Source: Batillaria attramentaria (lineage: Eukaryota > Mollusca > Gastropoda > Batillariidae). From it: a stretch of 64,000 nucleotides of DNA. The position numbers and the translations under genes are program-made. The stretch is from the NCBI GenBank assembly GCA_018292915.2, contig JACVVK020000170.1:862501-926500 (forward strand), in the 5' to 3' direction. Below, piece after piece: positions 10,067 to 19,733 of the stretch (position 1 is the stretch's first letter; the number at the start of each line of letters is the position of its first letter). Below the pieces are notes generated by a model, which saw only the letters and a list, made by a program, of their open reading frames with translations, had not been told where the DNA came from and ran no database searches.

Positions 10067-10180
10067 CATTATGATGGTGATGGTGATGGTGATAATAATG
10101 ATGATGATGAATACGACGATGATCATGATATAAAATAATATAAAGTAGTAGTAGTAGTAGTAAGAAGAAGAAGAAGAAGG
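10067..10180. repeat. trinucleotide microsatellites (GAT)n, (GTA)n, (AAG)n
   Basis: Consecutive GAT-rich, TAG-rich and AAG-rich runs with interruptions. Confidence 0.9.
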
Positions 10181-10616
10181 ACTAGTGGTAACTATGAGTG
10201 GTGGTCAAACTATGAAGCAGTTTGCATTTGTCGACTGAAGGACTTCGTGTCAACTGATCTCCACAAAAGACAAACACTAACATGATCATTCGGGAAATAG
10301 CCATAAAACTCCTCCCCCTTGAAAAACAAATCACCAGGAAATGTTCCAGACAGTGAAACGCGTGCGACAGGAAATGGGAAATGCAGAGAAATTTTTTTTT
10401 GTTAATACCCATTAACCGTTCACAACAAAAAGCAACAGGAAGTCTGAAAGAGGAACTGCTGTTTAAGCAAGTCCCTACAGACCGGACCCAGACAAATACT
10501 CCAGTCGGCTTAATGCGCGACAAAGCCATCGACCACCTGGTGCCGCACAAGACAGGAACTGGTAAGGGTGACGGACGAAAAACGGAAGGAAGAAAGAGAA
10601 TTGTATTGAATGTATT

Positions 10617-10619
<3 letters not shown>

Positions 10620-10672
<53 letters not shown>
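10620..10672. repeat. (CA)n microsatellite, ~26 units
   Basis: Uninterrupted ACAC tract, followed by a 14-bp GGTCGCACGCAGACAC duplication. Confidence 0.95.
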
Positions 10673-10673
<1 letters not shown>

Positions 10674-10737
10674 TCGCACGCAGACACGGTCGCACGCAGA
10701 CACACGCGCGCACTTACGGACGCACGCAGACACACAA

Positions 10738-10822
<85 letters not shown>

Positions 10823-10829
10823 GCGCGCG
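10738..10829. repeat. (TC)n-(CA)n-(GC)n microsatellite
   Basis: A short (TC) run, then about 34 CA units, then GCGCGCGC. Confidence 0.95.
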
Positions 10830-10839
10830 CCGCGCCCCT

Positions 10840-11205
10840 AAGGGTAACAAAATGTTGCCCTGTCTATTCACTACAAAACTTAAAGTTGATGGCAAGTGTG
10901 GGTCGTCGCCCTGTCTTTTGACTGCAAAATTAAAAACAAAGTTGCTCATAACTAAGGGTCGTCGCCCTGTCCATTCACTAATTTTGTTTTCAAAAGCTGG
11001 CAAGTGAGGGCCGTCGCTCTGTCTTTTCACTGCAAAACTAAAAACAAAGTTGCTCATATCTGAGGGTCGTCGCCCTGTCCATTCACTACACCAATTTACA
11101 AAAAAAAAAGCTGGCAAATGAGGGTCGTCGCCCTTGTCCTTTCACTGCAAAATTAAAAACAAACTTGCTCATGACTAAGGGTCGTCGCCCTGTCTACTCA
11201 CCACA
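10840..11205 (+). repeat. minisatellite, ~56-bp units in A-B dimers
   Basis: The core GGGTCGTCGCCCTGTC recurs at 10900, 10956, 11008, 11064, 11122 and 11179, with a degenerate first unit near 10843. Spacers alternate between an A form (CACTGCAAAATTAAAAACAA, then TTGCTCAT) and a B form (ending AAAGCTGGCAARTG). The repeating unit is therefore a ~110-bp dimer. Spacers are conserved between dimers, so this is not a CRISPR array. The core itself can fold (GGG...CCC). Confidence 0.9.
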
Positions 11206-11501
11206 GCAATGCACATGACGATTAAATAACTTTCCAGACAACAGCGAAAGCGTCCATAATAACTCCCATCGACCACGTAAACAAACCGAATGTTAACATT
11301 AAGCCGGAGTCTTGGCATCAAGAGCCGACCGCATTAAGGAAACAGAAAACCAGACGGACAGCCCACTTCATAATGGATCTGTCGGCTCTACCAGGCCGAT
11401 ATTTAAGGTCTCTGATCCGATTGTATTGTCTCGTCCTCGACACTACTGTGAGAGGTCGGTGTTGCACTGGAGTGCAGAAAATGCATTACTCACGACATTT
11501 A

Positions 11502-11532
11502 CAATACAATACAATACAATACAATACAATAC
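11502..11532. repeat. (ACAAT)n microsatellite, left of a SINE-A
   Basis: Six to seven ACAAT units. A second ACAAT run (11708-11735) lies on the other side of the SINE-A, so the SINE landed inside or duplicated this tract. Confidence 0.9.
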
Positions 11533-11534
11533 TG

Positions 11535-11705
11535 TGATTGGGGTGGGTGTCTGGGCGTTTAACGTCCTTTTCCACCATGTAAGGGTGATATCAAAGACGT
11601 GGCAACGAGAAAAAGGCCAGCACAAATATTTTGGTCCCACGAACTCACGACCCGAGCATTTAGAGTCCAACGCTCGACCATTCGGCTATCCCGGCTAGGC
11701 TCCCC
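11535..11705 (-). mobile_element. SINE-A inserted in an (ACAAT)n tract
   Basis: Minus orientation, ending in TCTGGGCGTTTAACGTCC on the plus strand near 11550-11570. The head CGGCTATCCCGGCTAGGCTCC is at the right end. A ~15-bp deletion removes part of the B box region (TTGGTCCCACGAACTCACGA). Confidence 0.88.
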
Positions 11706-12283
11706 ATATACAATACAATACAATACAATACAATAAGACTCGTACGCGATGCAGAAATTTGCCCTCGTAAGAACAGAACGAACAAGTGCACACGTGACCG
11801 TGAAATTACTTAGGACTAACTTAACTCACTTAGTTTTTGTCTAACACGGGGCATGGGAGAAGGCAAACGTTGTCTTATTACAGCTCGCTCATCACACTGA
11901 TCTTAACAAACAACATAATAAAACTAAAATTAAAAGCAAATAGTGAAGCTTGGATGCTAACAACGCCAGTAACTCACTGTTACACCAGTTTCGCGGTACA
12001 GATCTCGTGGAAAGTCTCGGCCGTTTGCGGCATGTCGTACAATGAGAGCGGCACCACAACCAAAACCGCGGCGATAGAGAAGACGCGTGTGGGGAGACTG
12101 ACCATCGCTGGAAGTTTTATGAGCAGGTGGAGAACATAATGGGGTAAAAATGCCCGTGGGTGGCTTTGGAATATTCAAAACAGTGCTGAAATGTTCTCGC
12201 TGGGAATTGTCCAGCCAGCGACACTGCCGTCCCTTGTCGGCTTCTTTTCGATGATCAACAAAATTAATGTCACACGGGAACGT

Positions 12284-12490
12284 TCTTTCAGAAAATGCAT
12301 ATACGCAGTGTTGTGATGTAAAATGTTGGCCACAGCCATTGCAAAGGTACAATGTAACATGCATAATTCATAGCAATACCTTTTTTAAGAGAATAACAAA
12401 AGGGCATAATTATTCTTTCAGAAAATGCATACACGCAAAACGGGTAACGCTCTCAAACACCAACACTGCAAAGGTAGGTTGCAAAATGCA
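12284..12490 (+). repeat. local direct duplication
   Basis: TTCTTTCAGAAAATGCATAT-ACGCA at 12284 recurs at 12413 with one change. Both copies continue with similar CCAACAYTGCAAAGGTA-like blocks. Period is about 129 bp; diverged. Confidence 0.5.
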
Positions 12491-12701
12491 CAAGGAAGAT
12501 CTGTGAAAAAAATGCATAAATTTAAACGTGTGTTGTTCTTAAATATCGCTTACAGCCTTAACGACGGTTCAGTCTCAGCCATCTTGCTTTCAGGTAGTTT
12601 GAAACTTCGTTGTAAAGAAGTCAGAAAGGCCAAAGACTTTTGCCTCTAGCGACACGATTTACAACCAGCATTAACAAAAGGCTGTTGACAGATAAATCGA
12701 G

Positions 12702-12731
12702 GGTGGGTGGGTGTTTAGGAGCCTAACGTCC
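12702..12731 (-). mobile_element. 30-bp SINE-A micro-insertion with 15-bp target duplication
   Basis: Only the terminal 30 bp of SINE-A is present (GGTGGGTGGGTGTTTAGGAG, then CCTAACGTCC). It sits between two perfect copies of GACAGATAAATCGAG, at 12687-12701 and 12732-12746. This is an extremely 5'-truncated retroposition event with the boundary fixed at base level. Confidence 0.9.
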
Positions 12732-12759
12732 GACAGATAAATCGAGCCAACGCCTTTTC

Positions 12760-12840
12760 ACTGGCGACTTTATTACGGTGTGCAGTCAAAATAGACGCTA
12801 GTGTTGAAGGTGCTAATCCGCTTTAGAAGCGTCCACGATG
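12760..12840 (-). repeat. dispersed repeat J, copy
   Basis: On the minus strand reads AAGCGGATTAGCACC, AACACTAGCGTC and TTTTGACTGCACACCG. Similar blocks are at 38930-39000, 42945-43020 and 44150-44225. Function and class unknown. Confidence 0.5.
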
Positions 12841-12928
12841 ATTGCCCTTACGCAAGGCCGTATGATTGAAACATGATCGTGCACATATATTTGCGTTGTA
12901 GTAATTACACGTTAGTCAAAGCCGTTGT

Positions 12929-13197
12929 CTGCTTTGGAAATGTCCAGCCCACCAAATTTGAAAAATAAATGCAATTCTAAATTCCGAAATTTAAATAGCT
13001 GAGCTGACCCTTCGCACCACGTGATTGTAATGTGTTGATGTCCAGTGTGTGAGAGAATGCGTGTGATTCACGTGAGCGTGCGTGTTGGGTTCAGTTCGCG
13101 GCGCTTTGAGCCGATTCATGAAATTGGGAAAAGCGCCTATAGTATTATTATCATCATCATCATCATCATCATCATTATTATTATTATTATTATTATT
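12929..13197 (+). mobile_element. SINE-C, headless copy
   Basis: Starts at CTGCTTTGGAAATGTCCAGC, the same start as the copy at 9346. It runs to AAAGCGCCTATAGTATTATT with a long ATC/ATT tail (13140-13197). It contains the whole 3' body but no tRNA-like head. Confidence 0.87.
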
Positions 13198-13204
13198 AAA
13201 GGGC

Positions 13205-13365
13205 CTTTTTCTCGGTTTCACATGGAGGCACCTAACTCCGTTGGAAAAACTCGGTGATACTGAAATTCAAAAAATGGAAACACTGGGTGCTAGGGTTTGC
13301 AAAGATTCAGTTCTGGCGGTGCTACTTTTGAAGCAGGGTAGCACTCGAAAGTGTTGTCGTCACTG
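13205..13365 (-). repeat. dispersed repeat J-related block
   Basis: GGAAACACTGGGTGCTAG and GGTGCTACTTTTGAAGC are found in reverse orientation at 43005-43095. The blocks appear in a different spacing, so this is a rearranged copy. Confidence 0.45.
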
Positions 13366-13744
13366 GCTCATGGTTCACCATGATACGGTGACCATGACAA
13401 TGAATGACGTGAGAGTGTGCGAGTGAATGGCGAACGGATGAGCGAGTGCATGTTTGTGTGTGTGCTTATGTATGTGTCCTCCACAAGGGATTAAACCCAA
13501 GCATTCCGCCTGCAGTTCTCCTGACTGGTAACCTGCATGTTGTTCGTCGTGTTCGTTTCCAGCATGGTGTGCGTGAGTGTGCGTGGATGGTTCGTGTGAA
13601 TGCGTGGGTTGCTTTACACCGCCTGAACGGCCATACATCACATCCTGACTGTAGCAACACATAATCGGCTTGTAGTCAGCCACGGGAAACAACTACAAAA
13701 CACATCGTATGTCTGACGCTAGCTGCCTGGAGCCCTCGCGGTGA

Positions 13745-14030
13745 CAAAACTCAATGCAGATGCTCACAAATCATAACGAATGTGAACCGTACCACACACG
13801 CATGAAACGATGTACATGTAGGTTCCACGAAGACGCGCAAAAACGTCACGACGATGGCCGTAGCTCTGGCAGAATGAGTTCATTCTTCGACAGTGGCAGT
13901 GGCATTCTGCAGTGTACCACATACGTATGAAACGATATGTAGGTCACACGAAGACGCGCAAAAAGAAAGATGCCATAAGACAAAAATCAATGTAGATGTC
14001 ACAAATCATAACGAATATGAACCGTATTGA
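13745..14030 (+). repeat. local duplicated blocks
   Basis: TCACAAATCATAACGAAT with TGAACCGTA occurs at 13769 and 13999. TATGAAACGAT/CATGAAACGAT with CGAAGACGCGCAAAAA occurs at 13800 and 13926. The two blocks are duplicated but in rearranged order. Confidence 0.6.
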
Positions 14031-14396
14031 TATTCTCAACACATGCCAATTTCTCCAGTGTTGGTCTCTCTTACTTTCCTGAAACCTTTCCATCAAGCTG
14101 AAATTTCCACGCAAGACACACGCAACCTTTCATCTCGGAGGCAGAAAAAAAAAAAACCCAGAAAATACCACGACCTCGGCAAGTCTCAGTAGATGAGATC
14201 CGTCAGCTTGCCTCATGTTATTAGCGGCATTACAAGACACATGTACACAAAGCTAACGTACATGAATCTAATTAGCAAATCAAAAGCAGATGAAAGACCT
14301 GTGATAGAATAGATGTTCACAGTCACGAGTTTGTTCACATGACCGTTCTAGGCTGTGCAGGCTAATTTCTCTTGTAATTTTTCTGCTGCATAAATG

Positions 14397-14440
14397 CTGC
14401 TGCTGCTGCTGCTGATGATGATGATGACGATGACGACGAT
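14397..14440. repeat. (TGC)n/(GAT)n trinucleotide repeat
   Basis: Short TGC run passing into GATGAC repeats. Confidence 0.85.
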
Positions 14441-14455
14441 AAAAATGAGTGGGTA

Positions 14456-14889
14456 CAGGCCTCCGTAGTATAGCGGTTAGCACTTCGGATTATGGACCGG
14501 GAGACCCGGGTTCGAGTCCCAGCCGAGGCAAGCGGGATTTTTCCTGCCTAGGTCGGCTCCTACCCAGCGCGGGTATGCTATGGACCCAATGGGGAGGCTG
14601 TTGCTGCACAGCCGAGATTCACCCACTTCACGGGTGCGACTTTGGGGGTGCTTCCCTTGGTATGACACGCCTTATGATGTGGATGATTACACGGCCGGCA
14701 CCGCAGGTTCCCGGGCCTAGTTAATGCCGGGATATTTATGACAGGAAGCGTGGAATACGGCCCTGTCCTGCAGTCCCAAACCACACGGACATACATAACA
14801 TCATCTTACCATCATCCTCATCTCCACCCATTACCTGGGACGGCTGGGAGGAACACCACTGGAGCTGGCAGAGAGTTGGGGCAGAAAAA
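14456..14889 (+). mobile_element. SINE-B copy 1
   Basis: tRNA-derived SINE about 430 bp long. The head has an A box (GTAGTATAGCGGTTAGCAC) and a B box (GGGTTCGAGTCCCAGCC). The body contains TAGGTCGGCTCCTACCCAG, CACGGGTGCGACTTTGGGGG, TATGATGTGGATGATTACAC, ATGCCGGGATATTTATGACA and GGAACACCACTGGAGC. The tail is poly-A. It lacks ~50 bp near CATCATGCATAAT relative to the other copies. A truncated SINE-A directly abuts its tail. Confidence 0.92.
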
Positions 14890-14893
14890 AAGG

Positions 14894-14956
14894 AGTGGGT
14901 GGGTGAGTGAGTGTTTGGGAGTTTAACTTTCTTTTCTTTTCCACCGCGTATCGATG
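14894..14956 (-). mobile_element. SINE-A, 5'-truncated
   Basis: Only the terminal ~60 bp is present (GTTTGGGAGTTTAAC, TTTTCCACCGCGTA). It lies directly against the poly-A tail of the SINE-B. Confidence 0.75.
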
Positions 14957-15292
14957 AAAATGACGTGTGTGAAATGCCCGCGTGCTCATTATGTATTTCC
15001 ATAACGAATGAACATTGATGACGGCGATAACAATGACGATGACGATGCTGCTGCTGATGATGATGATGAGTGCAGAAGAAGAAGAAGAATTACCCGAATT
15101 TTCTGCAGAAAACGCTGGTGAGGGATAACAAAATAGCAGTTTCTTTTCAGAAAAGTCGTTGATGTTGTTGTGGTTGTTTGTTTGTCTGTTTATCTGGTTG
15201 GGTTTTTGTTCTTGTTGCTGTTTTCATTTCTTTGGGTTTGGGAAGAGGGTTTTTTTGTGTGTTTTTTGTTTTTTGGGGGTTTTTGGTGTTTT

Positions 15293-15324
15293 TTGGGTTT
15301 TTTTTTTTTTTTTTTGGGGGGGGT

Positions 15325-15359
<35 letters not shown>

Positions 15360-15365
15360 GGGGGG
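15293..15365. repeat. poly-T (~18) followed by poly-G (~40)
   Basis: One of the longest G-runs in the window. The glycine- and proline-rich reading frames here are artefacts. Confidence 0.95.
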
Positions 15366-15865
15366 GAGAAGGCTGCTTTATCAGCTTTTTCATGACGAAA
15401 AACAAGGATTGTCCATTTTTCTGCAGGAAAAAAAAAAACTGCCATCTTGTCAGTTTTCTCCAACCATACGCTTTCTCATCGTAAATCTCTATCTCATCAG
15501 ACACCTTCAACCAACCACGTTACACCCCGCGGACAAGTCCCCCCAGTACGGACTGTCAGTTACCGCGCGAGGCAGTTTAACTAACCTCGGGCAGCAATTA
15601 ATTACTGGGCAGGGACAGTCTGTCTGCTTCACCGGGCCGGACGGTTATTTTTTCCCCCGGCCCCGACGGCAGCAATCTATGCCGGGTGAATTACTCTTGC
15701 AACAGTCGATGGTGGGTGTACATAAAGAGAGGTAGACAATAGCCGCAGAGCAAATAATGTATGGTTATGGCGGGAACCCATTGCTCTGATGGTCTTGTAA
15801 TGTTTCGTTGGTATTGAGCTGGATGTCAAATGACACCGCACGTGGTGTTGGTAAACGAAACTAGG

Positions 15866-15874
15866 CTCTCTATC

Positions 15875-15912
<38 letters not shown>

Positions 15913-15931
15913 AGGGTTTTTTTTTTTTTTT
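15866..15931. repeat. (TC)n and poly-T
   Basis: About 20 TC units, then a T-run. Confidence 0.9.
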
Positions 15932-15999
15932 CCCTACAGTTTTCCTTTATTTATTTTATTTTTTATTTTTTTTCTTCCTTTATTTTCTTCTCTTCATTA

Positions 16000-16258
16000 C
16001 GAGTTGTGTAATTATGTGTTTGTACTACATGTACATGTATTAGTGTGTGGTGTGTGTTTTTGAATTTTGAAACGTGCTTTGCCTTGTTTATATATTACTG
16101 ACTATGAGTTCACCTTATTACTGTAGCAGCTGATAGTAGTTTAGCAACCGTGTGTGTGTGTGTGTGTGTGTGTGTGTTGTAGCAAGGACAAGATGTAAGA
16201 CAGGTCTGCGCACCTAATCTTCTATCCTTGGAAAATAAAGTGTCATTGTCATTGTCTC
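16000..16258 (+). mobile_element. LINE 3' end (family L), with internal (GT)n
   Basis: Contains TTAGCAACC(GT)n, TAGCAAGGACAAGATGTAAG, ACAGGTCTGCGCACCTAATC and a terminal GGAAAATAAAG followed by (TGTCAT)n. The same sequence is present in reverse at 23340-23495. The AATAAA-type end with a hexamer tail is that of a 5'-truncated non-LTR retrotransposon 3' UTR; the clade is not determinable here. Confidence 0.7.
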
Positions 16259-16319
16259 TCTAACAAATTCTACACGACAAGCTCATCTGACCATATAGAT
16301 AGAAATGTGTTACATACGT

Positions 16320-16586
16320 GTTTTTGAATGTTAGTGACGACTTTAAAGTTCTTACCTGGCATACAGCCAATACCATCGGCACATGCCACGTATGTTTGAT
16401 TTGTCTGTGTATTCTTCTCTTCTTCATTTCCCTTAGATAGTTAATACTTATGTTTGTATTTTTTTCTCTCTCTCCCTCTTGTTTCCCCCCCCCTCCCCCC
16501 GTCTTTTTTACCCTTTAACGTAGAACAGCAGGACAACTTGTAAGACAGGCAGCAATTCCTAATTGCTCTATCCTGAATAAAAACGT
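16320..16586 (+). mobile_element. second, diverged LINE 3' end (family L-like)
   Basis: The end region ACAACTTGTAAGACAGGCAG, then CTATCCTGAATAAAAACG with an (ATC)n tail, parallels 16180-16250 (ATGTAAGACAGGTC, CTATCCTTGGAAAATAAAG). It lies in tandem with the previous one. Confidence 0.55.
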
Positions 16587-16610
16587 TTCATCATCATCAT
16601 CATCATCATC

Positions 16611-16649
<39 letters not shown>
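16587..16649. repeat. (ATC)n then (TC)n microsatellite
   Basis: About 9 ATC units, then about 16 TC units. Confidence 0.93.
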
Positions 16650-16652
<3 letters not shown>

Positions 16653-16790
16653 AATGCTCGGGTCATTAGTTCGAATCCCGGCTGGGGCCAAATATTTGTG
16701 CTGGCCTTTTTCTCGTTGCCCCTTCTGTGATATCGCCCTTATGTGGTGGAAAAGGACGTTAATCTCCCAAACACCCATTCAACCACCCGC
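16649..16790 (+). mobile_element. SINE-A, 5'-truncated in the head
   Basis: Starts within the tRNA-like head at TCAATGCTCGGG and keeps the B box (AGTTCGAATCCCGGC). It continues to AAGGACGTTAATCTCCCAAA and the CACCC tail. Confidence 0.88.
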
Positions 16791-16818
16791 CCTCTCTCTC
16801 TCTCTCTCTGTCTCTCTC

Positions 16819-16900
16819 TTGGGCGGCGCTTCACCGCGGCGACGCGCTTTCCCCGGGGAAAGCAGCCCGATTTTCCCGAAATGGACAATAAAGTGTCTTT
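16819..16900 (+). mobile_element. possible retroposon 3' end
   Basis: GC-rich piece with a TTTCCCCGGGGAAA palindrome ending in ATGGACAATAAAGTGTCTTT. The AATAAAG terminus is shared with the LINE 3' ends at 16240 and 19090. Only the 3' motif supports it. Confidence 0.4.
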
Positions 16901-17123
16901 TAAAAAAAACAAAAAAACAAAAAAATCCCAATAAAACGAAACACTGAGCTGAATGGACTAATTAAGGGCTGAGTTGGCGAAGTACGTTTAAAAGTGCATG
17001 TTTGAAGGGCGTGTGTATGATATCCAAATCGGGTGATCTGGGTCGACAGAAACGGGCAGAGCTAGTGTTTCCCCGACTCCCGTGTCCAAGTTCAGTAACA
17101 CCTTTTTCTTCTTAACGCGGCGA

Positions 17124-17302
17124 GGAAGGGTGGGTGGGTGTTGGGGGTTTAACGTTCTTTTCCACCACATACGGGTGATATCAAAGACGGAGAAACGATG
17201 AAAAAGCCAGCACAAATATTTGGCCCCAGCCGGGATACGAACTCACGCTCCCGAGCATTTGAAGTCCAACGCTCTACCATTCGGCCAACCCGGCTCCTAT
17301 TC
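17124..17302 (-). mobile_element. SINE-A, full length
   Basis: Minus orientation. Head with GGCCGAATGGTAGAGCG on the minus strand. Flanked by ACGCGGCGA at 17115-17123 and 17303-17311, a 9-bp target duplication. Confidence 0.9.
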
Positions 17303-17351
17303 ACGCGGCGAAGAACACTACGCAAACAACGCTTCAAAATGGCCATGAAAA

Positions 17352-17414
17352 ATGGCGTGTGAATGGCGTGTGATGACGTGTGATGACGTGTGAATGGCGT
17401 GTGAATGACGTGAA
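17352..17414 (+). repeat. ~10-bp tandem repeat (TGACGTGTGA)n
   Basis: Five to six imperfect units of GAATGGCGTG/TGATGACGTG. Confidence 0.8.
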
Positions 17415-18005
17415 TTCTATCGTGTCTTCTGTGAAAGAAAAAAAAAAAACGATCAAACGAGACAGATTTCAAACGATAGGTTTCCAAATTTAACCCCTTT
17501 TTATCCTGCGTGCTTCTGCACTGAACATCGCTGATAGCAGGCAAATATTTCAAAGTCTCCTGCTTATTTTTACATCCCCTAAAGGGTCCCCCAATACAAA
17601 CCGGCACGCAAGGGAGGTGGTTGTGATCGATGTCAAAATGCCATGCACTTTGCACGTGCGTGACGTCCCCAGAAGCCAGTCAGCGCCTAGGGAGCAAGAA
17701 ATCTCCGCCGATTGTCTTAATTATCCGATTTCGAGCTCCATTCTGCGGTCCCGGTCCAGGTTTTCCCCTGACCTTCTTATGACGTGATGAAATGCTGAGA
17801 TTATGTTTTCACGCCACAAACACGGCAGCTTTTGGATATCTGCATGGCTGAGGGGGCCTACTGGCAATCGAGTCTTGGTTTATAATGGATCTCCAGGGTA
17901 ACATTAGCTGATGGACGTATAGACATCCACCTCCCAAATAAATGAATGAACAAATAAATATGATAACAAATACATAAATACATAATTAAATAAAATTTTA
18001 AAATG

Positions 18006-18640
18006 CACCGGCCCCCGTAGTGTAGTGGTTAGCACTTCGGACCATGGACCGGGAGACCCGGGGCAAGCGGGATTTTTACTACCTAGGTCGGCTCCTACCC
18101 AGAGCGGGTGTGCTATGGGCCCAGTGGGGAGGTTGTTGCCACACAGCCGAGATTCACCCACTCCACGGGTGCGACTTTGGGGGTGCTTCCCTTGGTATGA
18201 CACGTCTTATGATGTGGATGATTACACGGCCGGCACCGCAGGTGCCGTAGTTCCCGTGCCTGGTTAATGCCGGGATATTTATGACAGGAAGCGTGGAATG
18301 CGGCCCTGTCCCGCAGTTCCAAACCATACGGATCTCCATAGCATCATCTTACCATCATCCTCATCTCCATCATCATGCATAATAAAAATTGCCCCAGCTT
18401 CCGAGACCTCCGTGGATTTCAACCATTACCAGGGAGGAGGGTGGGGTGGGTGGGTGGGTGTTTGGAAGTTTAACGTCCTTTTCCACCACATAAGGGTGAT
18501 ATCAAAGACGGGGCAACGATGAAAAAGCCAGCACAATATTTGGCCCCAGCCGGGGTTCGAACTCACGACCCGAGCATTGGAAGTCCATACCAGGGAGGAA
18601 CACCACTGGAGCCGGCAAAGAGTTGTGGCACAAAAAAAAT
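18006..18640 (+). mobile_element. SINE-B copy 2, interrupted by a SINE-A
   Basis: The head starts CCGGCCCCCGTAGTGTAGTG. The B-box segment between GAGACCCGG and GGCAAGCGGG is deleted. The body is interrupted at 18439-18587 by a SINE-A with a 12-bp duplication, then resumes with GGAACACCACTGGAGC and ends in poly-A at about 18630-18640. Flanks AATTTTAAAATGC and AAATTTAAATGC are an imperfect target duplication. Confidence 0.92.
18439..18587 (-). mobile_element. SINE-A nested in SINE-B
   Basis: Flanked by perfect copies of TACCAGGGAGGA (18427-18438 and 18588-18599), which are SINE-B sequence. It is 5' truncated just inside the tRNA-like head, at GGACTTCCAATGC on the minus strand. This insertion is younger than its host SINE-B. 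Confidence 0.93.
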
Positions 18641-18718
18641 AAAAATTTAAATGCGCTAAATGCGCATAAATAACTGCAACAGCCACGCTTACAAAGACCA
18701 ACGGCTGTTTGCCAAATG

Positions 18719-18921
18719 AATAATAATAATAATAATAATAAGTTTTGTATAGGCGCTTTACCCAATTTCTTGACCTGGCTCAAAGCGCCGCGAATAGAAC
18801 CCAACACGCACACTCACGTGAATCACACGCATCCTCTCACACACTGGACATAAGCACATAACAATCACGTGATGCGAAGGGTCAGCTCAGCTATTTAAGT
18901 TTCGGAATTTATAACTGCATT
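18719..18921 (-). mobile_element. SINE-C 3' half
   Basis: The (AAT)n tail on plus at 18719-18740 is followed by ATAGGCGCTTTACCCAATTT, CAAAGCGCCGCGAA and CACGTGATGCGAAGGGTCAG. It ends near AACTGCATT, so the 5' half is missing. It abuts a (GT)n tract. Confidence 0.85.
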
Positions 18922-18922
18922 G

Positions 18923-18939
18923 TGTGTGTGTGTGTGTGT

Positions 18940-18972
<33 letters not shown>

Positions 18973-18992
18973 AGAGAGAGAGAGAGAGAGAG
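18923..18992. repeat. (GT)n-(GA)n microsatellite
   Basis: Interrupted GT run followed by ~10 GA. Confidence 0.93.
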
Positions 18993-19019
18993 TTATTTGA
19001 ATGTTTTTACTATAATCCT

Positions 19020-19110
19020 TATTATTTTCATGCACTGTCAGGGGCTGTACTGCAGAAGAGAAATATCTATTTTACGTAATGTAAAATGGACAATAAAGAT
19101 ATTATGTATT
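19020..19110 (+). mobile_element. probable retroposon 3' end
   Basis: Ends TAAAATGGACAATAAAGATA and passes into AT-rich and TATTG simple repeats. Same GGACAATAAAG terminus as the others. Confidence 0.4.
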
Positions 19111-19182
19111 ATATATATATTATATATATATTATTATATATAATATATGTATTGTATTGTATTGTATTGTATTGTATTGTAT
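19105..19182. repeat. (AT)n and (TATTG)n repeats
   Basis: AT-rich dinucleotides followed by ~7 units of TATTG. Confidence 0.92.
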
Positions 19183-19194
19183 TTATTTTCAAAG

Positions 19195-19505
19195 TTTATG
19201 GGCTGAACATTTCAAAAGCGTAACAGATGTTCCTTTTGGCCATTGCGACCATTTTGGTGACTTTGCGGCTTCTAATAGTACTTGGCCTACCGCTTCTATA
19301 CCTGTACTACACGTCCATACGACCAAGTCGCTAAAACTGGAAACCAATCAGCGGTGTCTAGTTGGTGTTCAGTTCGCAACCAAATCACGTCGTCTGCTCA
19401 GTACTCGTTCCGCTTCTACGTACGTAGAACAACGTATACGCCAACCCGAGTCACCACAATGGTTTCACACGCCCTATTCTGTCCCAAGTGACTGACTCTG
19501 ATGTT
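19195..19505 (+). repeat. dispersed repeat H, plus copy
   Basis: Matches the reverse complement of 63025-63320 over about 300 bp with ~75-80% identity by eye. Landmarks are GGCCATTGCGACCATTTTGG, CTGTACTACACGTC, the palindrome TTCTACGTACGTAGAA, and GTTTCACACGCCCTATTCTG. One frame of the last ~50 codons reads similarly in both copies (SSWCSVRNQ and SSWCAARNQ; FYVRRT; YTPTRVT), though a 1-bp indel shifts the upstream part. Element class unknown. Confidence 0.7.
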
Positions 19506-19602
19506 GGGATTAAGCGCATTCGATGGAAAGTTTTCCACAGCCTTGTTGTATGACTGACAATCGTTCTGTGACTTCTTCTTCTTCTGCGTTCCCTGTTCTG
19601 GA

Positions 19603-19733
19603 ATCGGGGATGGGGATGGGTGTTTGGGGGGGTTTGACGTCCTTTTCCACCACATACGGGTGATATCAAAGACGGGGCAACGATGAAAAAGCCAGCAGAT
19701 ATAAATCCCCAGCCGGGATACGAACTCACGACC
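19603..19733 (-). mobile_element. SINE-A, 5'-truncated
   Basis: Minus orientation, ending within the head at GTCGTGAGTTCGTATCCC. Flanked by TTCTGGA at 19596-19602 and 19734-19740 (7-bp putative duplication). A small deletion removes CACAAATATTTGG. Confidence 0.87.

Noticed and set aside
10182..11117. 311-codon minus-strand frame
   Set aside because: Most of it spans two (CA)n arrays and the 56-bp minisatellite (repeated SEWTGRRP-type peptides come from the repeat). No recognisable protein.
10840..11205. CRISPR-like regular core-spacer array
   Set aside because: Spacers are repeated between dimers rather than unique, the cores vary, there are no cas genes, and the context is eukaryotic.
14457..14530. 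True tRNA gene at the SINE-B head (and at SINE-A and SINE-C heads)
   Set aside because: The heads have A- and B-box-like motifs but do not close a clean acceptor stem, recur many times with the same long body, and are SINE promoters rather than tRNA genes.
19195..19230. SINE-C fragment (GGGCTGAACATTTC) at the start of repeat H
   Set aside because: A 14-bp match without neighbouring SINE-C sequence; not enough to call.
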